Source: JAWVFM01 sp963739355 (lineage in GTDB: Bacteria > Actinomycetota > Thermoleophilia > Solirubrobacterales > 70-9). Taken from it: a DNA stretch of 64,000 bases. Shown here piece by piece: positions 40,415 to 49,051 of the stretch; the first letter of the stretch is position 1, and each line of letters begins with the position of its first letter. The position numbers were made by a program, and so were the translations under genes. The stretch spans positions 496,001 to 560,000 of the forward strand of contig CAVUAD010000006.1 of assembly GCA_963739355.1 (NCBI GenBank). The letters run 5' to 3'. Below the pieces are notes generated by a model. That model was not told the origin of the DNA. It saw only the letters and a list, made by a program, of their open reading frames with translations, and ran no database searches.

Positions 40415-41776
40415 ATGGATTGGTTGAGCCCCGGAGACAACTCCTGGCAAATGACCGCGGCGACGTTCGTCGGCTTGATGAGCGTGCCCGGCCTGGTCGT
40501 CCTCTACGGGGGCGTCATGCAGAAGCGCTGGTCGGTGAACTCGATGATGATGGCGTTCATCGCCTTCGCGCTCGTCCTCGTGTGCTGGGTGCTGTGGGGG
40601 TTCAAGATGGGCTTCGGCGCACCGATCCACATCGGCGGCGCGAGCGGATCGACGTTCTTCGGGAACCTCCTCGGGAAGCCCGGACCCGTGCTGAGCAGCC
40701 ACTCGCTGCTGCACCAGGGGACGATCCCGAACCTCGGTGACGTCGGAAAGCTGGCGTTCCCGCAGTCGTCCCTTATCTACTTCCAGTTCGTGTTCGCCGG
40801 GATCACGCCGATCCTCATGCTCGGCTCGGTGCTCGGCCGGATCAACTTCAAGGCCTGGATCCCGTTCGTGATCCTGTGGTCCAGCCTCATCTACACCGTC
40901 AACGCCTTCCTGATCTGGGGCGGCGGCTATTTCGGAATGCACGGCACGCTCGACTTCTCGGGCGGCTACGTCATCCACCTCGCCGCGGGGGTTTCGGGCT
41001 TCGTGGCGGCGGCCGTCATCGGGCCCAGGCTCCAGCGCGACCGCGAGGTCGACGCACCCAACAACCTCGCGATGGTCGCGGTCGGCGCGGGCCTTCTGTG
41101 GCTCGGTTGGAACGGGTTCAACGGCGGTGACCCCTACCTGGCCAACGCCGACGCGTCCGCCGCGGTCCTGAACACCAACCTCTGCACCGCGGTGGCGTTC
41201 CTGTCCTGGGTCGGGCTGGACTACGCAACCGGCCGCAAGCCCAGCCTCATCGGCTCCGTCAACGGGATGATCACCGGCCTCGTGGCGATCACCCCCGCGG
41301 CCGGCTTCGTCAACGGCTGGGGCGCCATGGCGATCGGCGCGATCGGCGCAACGATCGTCTACCTGGCGCTGAACTACCTGAGCCGTACGGCGTTGCTGCG
41401 GCGGGTCGACGACACCCTCGGCGTCGTCTACACCCACGGGTTCGCGGGCGTCGTTGGCGGGCTCCTCACCGGGGTGTTCGCAAACCCGAAGATGGCCACG
41501 GCGTTCGGCGCGTCCGCGTCGGGCCTGATCTCGGGCGGCGGGTTCAACCTGCTCAAGTGGCAGTTCCTGGCGGCGGCCTGGGTGATCGTGTTCTGCGCGA
41601 TCGGGACCTTCGTGCTCCTGAAGCTGGTCGGCATGTTCGTGTCGCTGCGGATGGACGAGGCCGACATGGAGACCGGCGACCTCGCGGTCCACGGGCACGA
41701 GGTGTACCCGTCGGACGTGCCGTCGCTTGGCAGCGTCGGCGAACCGCCCCCGGCGCACGCGTCCGCCGGCGCCTGA
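40415..41776 (+). CDS. amt: Ammonium transporter (Amt/MEP/Rh family)
   Basis: 453 residues from ATG 40415 (AAGGAA upstream; ATG 40397 is an in-frame alternative). About 11 membrane helices. The twin-His pore is visible as His in GGYVIHLAAGVSG and His in YTHGFAGVVGG. The early motif GLVVLYGGVMQKR replaces the usual GLALFYGGMVR, and NTNLCTAVAFLSW matches helix 8. It imports ammonium across the membrane. No glnK follows, which is unusual because Amt genes are often linked to a PII gene; regulation must come from elsewhere. The C-terminal 40 residues are polar. Confidence 0.94.
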   Translation: MDWLSPGDNSWQMTAATFVGLMSVPGLVVLYGGVMQKRWSVNSMMMAFIAFALVLVCWVLWGFKMGFGAPIHIGGASGSTFFGNLLGKPGPVLSSHSLLHQGTIPNLGDVGKLAFPQSSLIYFQFVFAGITPILMLGSVLGRINFKAWIPFVILWSSLIYTVNAFLIWGGGYFGMHGTLDFSGGYVIHLAAGVSGFVAAAVIGPRLQRDREVDAPNNLAMVAVGAGLLWLGWNGFNGGDPYLANADASAAVLNTNLCTAVAFLSWVGLDYATGRKPSLIGSVNGMITGLVAITPAAGFVNGWGAMAIGAIGATIVYLALNYLSRTALLRRVDDTLGVVYTHGFAGVVGGLLTGVFANPKMATAFGASASGLISGGGFNLLKWQFLAAAWVIVFCAIGTFVLLKLVGMFVSLRMDEADMETGDLAVHGHEVYPSDVPSLGSVGEPPPAHASAGA

Positions 41777-41822
41777 GGCCCGAGGCGAGATGAGTCGCAC
41801 CCGGCGCGGGCTGAGCTTCGGC

Positions 41823-42758
41823 TCAGCTCGCGCTGGGGTGCGGCGAGCCCTCCGCGTACTCGTAGGCGCGAGAGGCGCCCACGAGGACGTCGAGCATGGC
41901 CTCGGCGGGCGGCGACAGCGGACCGCGGCGACTCGCGGCGACCACGGTTCTCGACGGGCCGCCGGACCCCAGCGAGCGGATCGCGATGTCGGAGCGGACC
42001 GTGCTGAGGGCGAGCTGCGGGATGAGAGCAACGCCCACGCCCGCGGCGACCAGCCCCTGGACCGTCTGGTAGTCGTCGCTCTCGAAGGACACCGCCGGCT
42101 CGAAGCCCGCCGCGATGCACGACCGGACCACGTGGCGCGCGCACGGGCTCGCCGCCGAGGTCTGGACCCACGGCTCGTCGCGCAGGTCCTCCAGCGTCAG
42201 GCGCTTGCGTTTAGCAAGCCGGTGATCGGCCGGGAGCGCCAGGCGCATCGGGTCCTCGAGGAGCTCCGTGCGCTGGGCACCGGCCACCAGCGGCCGCCCC
42301 ACGCCCGCGAACTCGAATAGGAGCGCGAGGTCGAACTCACCGGCGCGCAGGCGCGGCGCTATCTCCTCCGGCTCTCCCTCGGCGAGGCTCAGCTCGACGT
42401 CGGGGTTGGCCTCGCGGAACGTCGCCACCGCGAGCGGGATGAGCGTCGCGCCCGCCGTGGGAAACGACGCGATCCGCAGGCGCCCGCGGCGGCCCTCGGC
42501 GATTGCCCTGACGTCGTCCTCGGCGTCCTCGAGGCGCGCGAGGATCCCGTCGGCGTGCTCGATGAGGGCGGCGCCGGCGGGCGTCGGCCGGATCGAGCCC
42601 CGGCCCCGCTCCAGCAGGGCCGTGCCCGCCTCCCGCTCGAGCGCGGCGACCGCCTGGGAGACCGCGGACTGCGTGTAGTTGAGGGAGTCCGCGGCCGCGG
42701 AGAACGAGCCGCTGGCGGCGACCTCCTGGAGGATCCTGAGTCGAGAAACGCTGAGCAT
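41823..42758 (-). CDS. LysR-family transcriptional regulator
   Basis: 311 residues from ATG 42758 (42767 also possible). The N-terminal winged helix is LSVSRLRILQEVAASGSFSAAADSLNYTQSAVSQAVAALEREAGTALLER. The effector domain follows from about residue 90 (GRLRIASFPTAGATLIPLAVATFRE). It is divergent from the universal-stress-like gene, with a LysR-type T-rich/A-rich symmetric stretch between them (about 42768-42800). It probably regulates itself and that neighbour; the inducer is unknown. This subgroup (N-terminal LSVxRLR) is common in actinobacteria. Confidence 0.93.
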   Translation of the reverse strand: MLSVSRLRILQEVAASGSFSAAADSLNYTQSAVSQAVAALEREAGTALLERGRGSIRPTPAGAALIEHADGILARLEDAEDDVRAIAEGRRGRLRIASFPTAGATLIPLAVATFREANPDVELSLAEGEPEEIAPRLRAGEFDLALLFEFAGVGRPLVAGAQRTELLEDPMRLALPADHRLAKRKRLTLEDLRDEPWVQTSAASPCARHVVRSCIAAGFEPAVSFESDDYQTVQGLVAAGVGVALIPQLALSTVRSDIAIRSLGSGGPSRTVVAASRRGPLSPPAEAMLDVLVGASRAYEYAEGSPHPSAS

Positions 42759-42862
42759 TAGCAGCACTACTTCTAACTAGCAGTAATAGTACTTGCGCTG
42801 ATGGACGTGGGCGCCGAAGATGGTCTCGACCTACGAACTTGCTCTCAGAGGAGGCCCAGAAC

Positions 42863-43549
42863 ATGGCAGCGAAGATCCTCATCTCCTACGACGGAACCGA
42901 CAACGACCGCGACGCGCTCGCCCTCGGCAAGGCCCTGGCCGGCGAGACCGGCGAGCTCGCGCTCGCCTACGTGACCCACTCGGCCCCGAGCCCCGGCGAG
43001 GAGGCGCGGGCGGAGGAGCTCCTGCGCAAGGGCGCGCTCGAGCTCGACGCCCCCGACGCCGCGCGGTACGTCGAGCTGAACGCCTCGACGCCCGACGGGC
43101 TTCGCGACCTGGCGGTGCGCGAGGGCGCCGACGTCGTCGTCTTCGGCTCCGAGTACCGCACCGCGGCCGGGACCGTGTCCCCGGGCACCTCGGCGCAGCA
43201 CCTCCTGAACGGCGCGCCGTTCGCGGTTGCCGTCGCCCCGGCCGACCTGCGCTCCAGCACGGACTTCGCGGTCGGACGTGTCGGCGTCCTCGCGGAGGCC
43301 GGCGACACCGCTCCGGGAGAGACCGCCAACCAGATTGCCGCGTCGCTCGGCGCGAGCGTCGTCGAGCCCGGGAACGGCTCGGTCGACCTCCTGGTCGTCG
43401 GCTCGCGGAGCACGACGCCCGCGGGCGTCCTGCAGCTGAGCGCAACGGCCGAGTACGCGATCGAGACCGCGTCGTCCGCGGTGCTCGCCCTCCCGCGCGA
43501 GCGGGCGGCCACGGTCGGCGCCACCTCGGCCGCCGCCGCCGGCGCCTAG
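42863..43549 (+). CDS. UspA-like tandem universal stress protein
   Basis: 228 residues from ATG 42863, ribosome site GAGGAGG about 10 nt upstream. The first Usp domain begins KILISYDGTDNDRDALALGKAL with a central DVVVFGSEYRT strand. The second half (FAVGRVGVLAEAGDT ... VDLLVVGSRSTTPAGVLQLSATAEY) repeats a shortened Usp fold with the GSR nucleotide-binding element. A small-molecule or ATP-binding stress protein, divergent from the LysR regulator that may control it. Confidence 0.82.
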   Translation: MAAKILISYDGTDNDRDALALGKALAGETGELALAYVTHSAPSPGEEARAEELLRKGALELDAPDAARYVELNASTPDGLRDLAVREGADVVVFGSEYRTAAGTVSPGTSAQHLLNGAPFAVAVAPADLRSSTDFAVGRVGVLAEAGDTAPGETANQIAASLGASVVEPGNGSVDLLVVGSRSTTPAGVLQLSATAEYAIETASSAVLALPRERAATVGATSAAAAGA

Positions 43550-43555
43550 GACCGG

Positions 43556-43966
43556 CTAACCGAGACCCAGCGTTCGCAAGCGCTCGGCCACCAGGCCGAG
43601 CGCTTGCTCGTTCTGCGGCGAGGCGTCCTCGAGGGCGGCAAGGTCGGCGAGGAGCTCGGCGGCCGCGGTCCGCAACCGGTCGTCCGCCTGCACCTCGGCC
43701 TCGCCCAGCAAATGGTCCGTGACGTCGGCCGCGCTGCGCTCCGCGGCGTTCGGCCCCTGCCCGTAGGCGAGGTCGACGGGATCGAGCCGCGGACCCTCCA
43801 GGATCCGGAGCTCGCAATCTTCCGGCTCCCACTTCTGGTCCGCGAACGGGAAGCGCTCGCTCGCTCGCCACGGCGCGAGCACCTCCTCGTCGAGCCGCTC
43901 GCGGGTGAGGTTGAAGGCCCAGGCTCGGCGCAGGCCGCGCCGGTCGTGAAGCTCGACGTGGAACAC
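43556..43966 (-). CDS. Conserved-looking protein of unknown function
   Basis: 136 residues from GTG 43966. The chain begins VFHVELHDRRGLRRAWAFNLTRERLDEEVLAPW, then a Trp/Pro-rich FPFADQKWEPEDCELRILEGPRLDPVDLAYGQG, and a helical C-terminal half. It has a single Cys and no signal or membrane segment. No family recognised; the first half looks like a small beta domain and the rest like a helical bundle. Convergent with the Usp gene, 6 bp between stops, and 57 bp upstream of the ppx start on the other strand. Confidence 0.6.
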   Translation of the reverse strand: MFHVELHDRRGLRRAWAFNLTRERLDEEVLAPWRASERFPFADQKWEPEDCELRILEGPRLDPVDLAYGQGPNAAERSAADVTDHLLGEAEVQADDRLRTAAAELLADLAALEDASPQNEQALGLVAERLRTLGLG

Positions 43967-44023
43967 GCCGCTGAGCCTAGATCCTCGACGGGCGTCGGTG
44001 AGCGCGGCCGCCGCGGTCGTAGG

Positions 44024-44998
44024 ATGCCGGGCGTGGGATCGGCCGAGGAGACCGTCGGCGCGGCGACGCGCGTCGCCGTCGTCGACATGGGGACCAACTC
44101 GACCCGCTTGCTGGTCGCCGACGTGGCGGGCGGGTCGCTCACCGAGCTCGAGCGCCGCTCCACGGTCACCCGCCTGGGCCGCGGCGTCGACACCTCCGCC
44201 CAGCTCTCCACGGACGCGATCGAGGAGGTTTGCGCGACGGTCGGCGAGTACGTGGACCTCTACCGGCCGCTCGAGCCGGCCCGTGTGGTCGCCATCGCCA
44301 CCAGCGCCGTGCGCGACGCCGCCAACTCGGGGGCGTTCATCGGCGAGCTTCGCGAGCGCTTCGCCCTGGACGCCACCGTTCTCCCGGGCGCCGAGGAGGC
44401 GCGCCTGACCTACCTGGGCGCCTCCACCGGCCGCCCGCCGGGCGAGGGCAACCTGGTGGTCGACATCGGCGGCGGCTCGACTGAGCTCATCCTCGGCAGC
44501 GGCAGCGGGGTCTCCTTCAACGCGTCGCTTCAGGCCGGGACCGTGCGCCACACGGAGCGGCACCTGAAGCACGACCCGCCCCAGGCCGGCGAGCTTGAGG
44601 CGATGGCGCGGGACGTCCAGCACCTGATCGACGGGGCGCTGGCCGGCGAGGCCCTCCCCCGCGCCCGCCACGGCATCGCGGTCGCCGGGACGCCGACCTC
44701 CCTGGCCGCGATCGACCTGGCCCTCGACCCGTACGACGCGGAGCAGGTCCACGGCCACGTCCTCTCGCTCGACTCGATCCAGCGGATGCTCTCCGAGCTC
44801 TCGACCAAGCCCCTCGAGGAGCGCCTGAAGATCACCGGCCTGCAGCGGGGCCGCGCGCCCACGATCGTCGCCGGGGTGGTGATCCTCGTCGCGGTCATGC
44901 GCGCCTTCGGGCTTGGCGAGATCGAGGCCTCCGAGCACGACATCCTCTACGGGGTCGCGCTCGAGGCCGCGGGCGCCGTACCGGCCCGGAGCGGGTGA
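44024..44998 (+). CDS. ppx: Exopolyphosphatase / pppGpp phosphohydrolase (Ppx/GppA family)
   Basis: 324 residues from ATG 44024 (an internal GTG at 44033 is possible). ASKHA-fold signatures are clear: phosphate 1 loop VAVVDMGTNSTRLLVADV, catalytic Glu region VLPGAEEARLTYLGAS, and phosphate 2 DIGGGSTELILG. At 324 residues it is the short Ppx type found in actinobacteria, without the HD-like C-terminal domain. It releases phosphate from the end of polyphosphate chains or from pppGpp, linking phosphate storage and stringent response. The next gene starts 4 bp after its stop. Confidence 0.92.
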   Translation: MPGVGSAEETVGAATRVAVVDMGTNSTRLLVADVAGGSLTELERRSTVTRLGRGVDTSAQLSTDAIEEVCATVGEYVDLYRPLEPARVVAIATSAVRDAANSGAFIGELRERFALDATVLPGAEEARLTYLGASTGRPPGEGNLVVDIGGGSTELILGSGSGVSFNASLQAGTVRHTERHLKHDPPQAGELEAMARDVQHLIDGALAGEALPRARHGIAVAGTPTSLAAIDLALDPYDAEQVHGHVLSLDSIQRMLSELSTKPLEERLKITGLQRGRAPTIVAGVVILVAVMRAFGLGEIEASEHDILYGVALEAAGAVPARSG

Positions 44999-45002
44999 GG
45001 GA

Positions 45003-46262
45003 GTGGACGAGCGCGACAAGGCGAACGCCCCGGCCGTCGCGGCTCAGCCCGGCTTCCGGCAGTGGGCCGGCGGGCACGGCTTCACGACCAACGAGTGGGG
45101 GTCGATGCCGGACGCAACCCAGCTCCTGCGCCACGGGTTCATGCAGGAGGTCGCCTCGCTCGCCTACGGCACGCTGCCCGGCATCCCGGGCGAGTCCCGC
45201 GTCGCGATCGCCGACTTCGCGGTCGAGACGAATCGCGGTCTGCAGGCGCACTGGTTCACGCTGGTGCTGATTCCCGCGCCGGAGAGCATCCACTTCGCGA
45301 CCCGGATCCTGTGCCACGACCGCGGCCTCGACGAGCTGGAGCGCTCCAACCCGGACGCGGAACGCCAGGTCATCGAGCTCGACGACCAGGCGGTCCGCCT
45401 CGAGAGCGAGGCATTCCTGCAGCGCTACACGCTCTCCGCCGACCACGACCAGGACAACATGCGCACCTGGGAGCTCTTCGACCCGTCCCTGATCGACTGG
45501 CTGACCAAGCAGGCGCCGGCGGGCTTCTCGTTCGAGCTCCAGGACGGCGCGCTCTGCTGCTTCGTGAAGGGCGCGGTTGGCGACGCGGCGGTGCTTGACG
45601 AGCTCTGCGCCGCCGCCGCGCGGGTCTTCGGCAGAGTCGACGAGCTCATCGGCGGCTTGAAGTCGGGACCGCCTGCGCCGGCGCCGGCTGCCGCATCGGG
45701 CACCCGGCAGGAGCTCGTGGGCAAGGCGCTCGCCAAGCACGAGTTCGCCACGCCCCCGGACAGCGTCAAGGACGCGGCCAAGGCTCTGCCCCACGGGCTG
45801 CTGCTCGGCGACGAGGAGTGGAAGCTCGGGGCCGAGGCGTTCTTCCGCGAGTACGCCAAGTCGATCGGCCTCCAGCCGATCCCGCTGGGGGAGTTCCGCG
45901 CGCAGTACATGAACGCCACCATCATCGGGGTCGTCGAACGCGTGGCGCATGGCCCGCTGCCGGGCACCGACATCGAGGGCTTCCTCGCCCTCTCCAACGA
46001 CGACGCGTACGACGACCTCGGCTGGATGACGCTGTTCGCGGCGGCGCAGCCCGGGGTCAACAACTACGAGTTCGCCGTGGACGACGAGGCGCAGGGCATG
46101 GACGGCGACGGCTACAAGTGGAGCGCCGACGCCAGCCGCGTCTACTGCTGGTACCCGGACAAGGGCAGTCGCCACCGCGGGCGCAAGGACCTCGACGCCT
46201 TCATCGCGAAGGTCTCGCCGGTGCTAGCGCGCCTCCTAACCAACGGTGTCAGGCACCCTTAA
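45003..46262 (+). CDS. Two-domain protein of unknown function
   Basis: 419 residues from GTG 45003. The first half (GFTTNEWGSMPDATQLLRHGFMQEVASLAYGTLPG ... HWFTLVLIPAPES) is followed by a Pro/Ala linker (about 220-240). A second, partly similar half has LRMNEFRAQYMNATIIGVVERVAHGPLPGTDIEG-like sequence ending in DKGSRHRGRKDLDAF. No signal peptide, no membrane helix, no motif I recognise. Its last residues NGVRHP and its TAA stop are encoded by a REP-like palindrome. In an operon with ppx by spacing. Confidence 0.7.
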   Translation: MDERDKANAPAVAAQPGFRQWAGGHGFTTNEWGSMPDATQLLRHGFMQEVASLAYGTLPGIPGESRVAIADFAVETNRGLQAHWFTLVLIPAPESIHFATRILCHDRGLDELERSNPDAERQVIELDDQAVRLESEAFLQRYTLSADHDQDNMRTWELFDPSLIDWLTKQAPAGFSFELQDGALCCFVKGAVGDAAVLDELCAAAARVFGRVDELIGGLKSGPPAPAPAAASGTRQELVGKALAKHEFATPPDSVKDAAKALPHGLLLGDEEWKLGAEAFFREYAKSIGLQPIPLGEFRAQYMNATIIGVVERVAHGPLPGTDIEGFLALSNDDAYDDLGWMTLFAAAQPGVNNYEFAVDDEAQGMDGDGYKWSADASRVYCWYPDKGSRHRGRKDLDAFIAKVSPVLARLLTNGVRHP

Positions 46263-46282
46263 TAAAGGGTGCCTGACACCGT
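46243..46282. repeat. REP-like perfect palindrome between convergent genes
   Basis: Two perfect 18-bp arms, ACGGTGTCAGGCACCCTT and its complement, flank AATA. The stop TAA of the 45003-46262 gene and the last base of the opposing acetyltransferase stop lie inside it. It can fold into a long hairpin and probably ends transcription in both directions. A second complete copy is at 62098-62137 and a single arm at 39174-39192. Confidence 0.9.
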
Positions 46283-46758
46283 CAGAGCTCGAGCTCGTAC
46301 TCGATGGTGGTCTCAGCGATGCCGCCCAGGCGGTCGTAGACCGCCTGGGCGCGGAGATTGTCGGGCATCGTCTCCCAGGCGAGGATCGGCGCGCCGATCA
46401 TGCGGGCGCGGTCGGCACACGCGAGCAGGAGCGCGTCGGCCAGGCCGCTGCCCCGCGCCGCCGGGTCGACGAAGAGGTCCTCGAGAAAGCCGATACGCGC
46501 GCCCCGCAGGCTCGACCACTTCCAGCGCATGCCCGCGAATCCGGCGATCCGTCCCTCGGGGTCGATCCCGAGAAGGAGCGGTCCCTCGTGATCGGGATCG
46601 GTGATCAGCGCGCGGCACATTCCCTCGAGCCCCTCGTCCGTGGGGTCGGTCTCGTAGAAGTCGGTGTAGGCGCGAACGAGCGGCAGCACCTCGGCGATGT
46701 CCGCCTCCGTGGCCTGCCGAATCGAGTAGCCCTCCGTGAGCTCGCGCGCTCCACTCAT
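46282..46758 (-). CDS. GNAT-family N-acetyltransferase
   Basis: 158 residues from ATG 46758. The GNAT fold is evident: YSIRQATEADIAEVLPLVRAYTDFYE, then GFLEDLFVDPAARGSGLADALLLACADRA, where RGSGLA is the acetyl-CoA pyrophosphate loop, and DNLRAQAVYDRLGG. It acetylates an amine substrate, small molecule or protein; specificity unknown. Divergent from the secreted lipase gene 44 bp away. Confidence 0.9.
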   Translation of the reverse strand: MSGARELTEGYSIRQATEADIAEVLPLVRAYTDFYETDPTDEGLEGMCRALITDPDHEGPLLLGIDPEGRIAGFAGMRWKWSSLRGARIGFLEDLFVDPAARGSGLADALLLACADRARMIGAPILAWETMPDNLRAQAVYDRLGGIAETTIEYELEL

Positions 46759-46802
46759 TCACCGGCACCCTATATCCGCGCCGGAGATAACCTGGGCGCG
46801 GG

Positions 46803-47828
46803 ATGCGGATCCGGGTAGGAAGCGGGCTCGCCGCACTGGTGCTCGTGGCGCTCTGCGCGCCGGCGCTCGCACTGCCGGCGCCGGCGGGCGCGGCCTACGC
46901 GCCACCCCGCACTCCGGGGCCGAGACTCGACGTCCCGCACGACCGCCTGGCCGGCGCCCTGCGCTGCGAGGGGCATCTCGCCAAGGCCGGCCGCGAGACG
47001 GTCCTGCTGATCCCGGGGACCACCCTCAACCCGCACGTCGAGTACTCGTGGAACTGGAAGCCCGCCCTGCGGAAGCTCGGCTGGCCGTTCTGCTCGGTAC
47101 GGCTGCCCGGCAACGCGATGGGCGACATCCAGACGGCCGCCGAGTACGTGGTGCACGCGATCCGCGCGGTCCATCGCCGCAGCGGCCGCGAGGTTGAGGT
47201 CCTGGGACACTCGCAGGGCGGCATGATCGGCCGCTGGGCGCTGCGCTTCTGGCCCGATACCCGCGCGAAGGTCGACGACCTCGTCGCCCTCGCGCCATCC
47301 AACCACGGCACCGCGGACACGGTCGCGGCCTGCGCGGTGTCCGGCAGCTGCGCACCCGCCTTCCTCCAGCAGGACGTCCGCGCGAAGTTCATCGCCGCCC
47401 TCAACTCCGTGCGCGAGACGTTCCACGGAATCTCCTACACGGACGTCTTCACGCACGACGACGAGGTGGTCACGCCCAACCTCGACGACACCGGCTCCTC
47501 CTCGCTGCACGGCGGCGGGGGCGAGATCACCAACGTCGCCCTCCAGGACGTCTGCCCAGCCGACGTCTCCGAGCATCTGGCCATCGGCACCTCGGACCCC
47601 GTCGCCTACGCCCTGGCGATCGACGCGTTCACGCACCCCGGCCCGGCCAGGCCGTCGCGGATCGACCCCTCGGTCTGCTCGCAGCAGTACATGCCCGGCG
47701 TCGACCCGTCGACCTTCGCCACGGACTACGCGGCCGAGGGCGCCTTCATCGCGCAGGTGATCGCCACCTATCCGCGCGTCGCCGCCTATCCGCCGCTGCG
47801 ATGCTACGTAACCGCGAGTTGCCCCTGA
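46803..47828 (+). CDS. Secreted lipase/esterase (CALB-like alpha/beta hydrolase)
   Basis: 341 residues from ATG 46803. Signal peptide about residues 1-31 (LAALVLVALCAPALALPAPAGAA). The hydrolase shows VLLIPGTTLNPHVEYSWNW, nucleophile elbow LGHSQGGMIGRW, acid Asp in the FTHDDEVVTP region and base His in VSEHLAIG. Several Cys pairs (LRCEG, PFCSVR, AACAVSGSCAP, LQDVCPA, CYVTASC) fit disulphide bonds in an exported enzyme. It cleaves ester bonds of lipids or polyesters outside the cell. Its 3' end overlaps the cupin gene by 28 bp. Confidence 0.88.
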   Translation: MRIRVGSGLAALVLVALCAPALALPAPAGAAYAPPRTPGPRLDVPHDRLAGALRCEGHLAKAGRETVLLIPGTTLNPHVEYSWNWKPALRKLGWPFCSVRLPGNAMGDIQTAAEYVVHAIRAVHRRSGREVEVLGHSQGGMIGRWALRFWPDTRAKVDDLVALAPSNHGTADTVAACAVSGSCAPAFLQQDVRAKFIAALNSVRETFHGISYTDVFTHDDEVVTPNLDDTGSSSLHGGGGEITNVALQDVCPADVSEHLAIGTSDPVAYALAIDAFTHPGPARPSRIDPSVCSQQYMPGVDPSTFATDYAAEGAFIAQVIATYPRVAAYPPLRCYVTASCP

Positions 47829-48292
47829 ACACGTTCAACATCTACGACTTCCAGATCCCTCCCGAGGAGGAAGAGGCGCCGGGCTATCAGGCGCCCGACT
47901 ACCGCTTCGGCAAGGACATCGGCGCGTCGATGATGACGGCGCGGATCTACGAGATGGAGCCGGGCAAGTCCAACTGCCCGTACCACTACGAGTACGGCAA
48001 CGAGGAGTGGCTCGTCCTCCTCGAGGGCGAGTTGACCGTCCGCACTCCCGGCGACGACGTCCAGATGCGCCGCGGCGACGTGATCTGCTTCCCGGAGGGG
48101 CCCGCGGGCGCGCACAAGCTCACGGCCGCCGGCACCGAGACGGCCCGGTTCCTGTTCCTTTCCACGGACAACGAGCCCGCGGTGGCGGTCTATCCGGACA
48201 GCGACAAGCTCGGCGTCTGGCCCGGCGACAGCCGCGACAACCTCATCGTCGAGCGCTCGAGCGACGTGGACTACTACAAGGGCGAGAGCTGA
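47801..48292 (+). CDS. Cupin-domain protein
   Basis: 163 residues from ATG 47801. A single conserved cupin: first motif CPYHYEYGNEEWLVLLEGELTVRTPG (His and Glu ligands) and second motif DVICFPEGPAGAHKLTAAG (His ligand), with typical inter-motif spacing. It likely binds a metal ion and may act as an isomerase, dioxygenase or sensor of sugars. It overlaps the lipase gene by 28 bp in another frame. Confidence 0.88.
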   Translation: MLRNRELPLNTFNIYDFQIPPEEEEAPGYQAPDYRFGKDIGASMMTARIYEMEPGKSNCPYHYEYGNEEWLVLLEGELTVRTPGDDVQMRRGDVICFPEGPAGAHKLTAAGTETARFLFLSTDNEPAVAVYPDSDKLGVWPGDSRDNLIVERSSDVDYYKGES

Positions 48293-48303
48293 CTAGAGCC
48301 TGA

Positions 48304-48528
48304 CTAGGCGTCGTCGGGCTCGTCGTCGGTGACGTCGGCGAGGTCCTCGTCCGGGTCGTAGCCGGAGTCGTCGCCGTCCTGCTCGGCCTCCTGAGCCCAC
48401 TGCGTGGCCTCGGAGGGCTGCTCGCCGACGTCGAAGCCCGCGGTCTCGCCGCCGGCGCCCGCCTCGCTGGGCGCGTCGACGCCTGAGGTCTCCTCGTCGC
48501 TCTCGATCGTCTGGTCGTTGTCCTCCAT
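48304..48528 (-). CDS. Very acidic 74-residue protein without basic residues
   Basis: From ATG 48528: 28 of 74 residues are Asp or Glu and there is no Lys, Arg or His. Runs such as SDEET, DGDDSGYDPDEDLAD and TDDEPDD dominate, with one Trp and one Tyr. This predicts an intrinsically disordered polyanion of about 8 kDa and pI near 3. It lacks the C-terminal Gly-Gly-Glu/Gln of the protein tag Pup. Possible roles are DNA mimic, ribosome or chaperone ligand, or cation binder; no evidence decides. Confidence 0.6.
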   Translation of the reverse strand: MEDNDQTIESDEETSGVDAPSEAGAGGETAGFDVGEQPSEATQWAQEAEQDGDDSGYDPDEDLADVTDDEPDDA

Positions 48529-48610
48529 GTCCTGAGCCTATACCTCCGCTTACCCGGTACGGACACGCCCGGCAGGGGCGAGTCCGTCTCCGCCCCACCC
48601 TCAACCCAAC

Positions 48611-48913
48611 GTGCCCCATGTCGGAATCCGCGAGCTCCAGCGCGACACATCGGCCATCGTGCGACGGGTCAGCGAGGGCAACAGGCTCGTCGTCACCCGC
48701 AACAACCGGCCAGTGGCCGTCCTCATCGGCATCGCCGACGCAAAGCAGACGATCCGCCGGTTCCACCGCCTCACCGGGGGCGAGCGAGGCAAGCTGCTCC
48801 AAACCTTCGAGCGCTGGATCTGGTCCGACGAGACCGTCCCGCTCAACGTCACGATCGCCAAGCTCATGGGCGACCGCCCCGTCCGCGAGTTCCCCGCCTG
48901 GGGCGACGAGTAG
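48611..48913 (+). CDS. Phd/YefM-type antitoxin-like protein without adjacent toxin
   Basis: 100 residues from GTG 48611. The start VGIRELQRDTSAIVRRVSEGNRLVVTRNNRPVAVLIGI is the typical Phd/YefM DNA-binding fold. The rest (KQTIRRFHRLTGGERGKLLQTFERWIW ... DRPVREFPAWGDE) is longer than usual. No Doc, RelE or PIN gene follows; the next gene is the convergent Crp/Fnr regulator. The ribosome site is poor. It may be a solitary regulator or the remainder of a lost toxin-antitoxin pair. Confidence 0.75.
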   Translation: MPHVGIRELQRDTSAIVRRVSEGNRLVVTRNNRPVAVLIGIADAKQTIRRFHRLTGGERGKLLQTFERWIWSDETVPLNVTIAKLMGDRPVREFPAWGDE

Positions 48914-48958
48914 CGCCCGGCCAGGCCACCGCACCCGCCCGAGCAAGGCCATGCCCTT

Positions 48959-49019
48959 CCAAAAGGCGGTTTCTCATTTGTCCGACAGACATACGTAGAA
49001 GCGAGAAACGCGGTTTTGG
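48959..49019. terminator. Inverted repeat between convergent genes
   Basis: CCAAAAGGCGGTTTCTC and GAGAAACGCGGTTTTGG pair at both ends with a four-base internal mismatch, enclosing a 27-base loop. It lies between the ends of the antitoxin-like gene and the Crp/Fnr gene, and has A/T-rich outer pairs, so it may terminate both. Confidence 0.5.
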
Positions 49020-49051
49020 AGGGGTGGCCTCGTTTGCCGCGGCCGGGCGGG

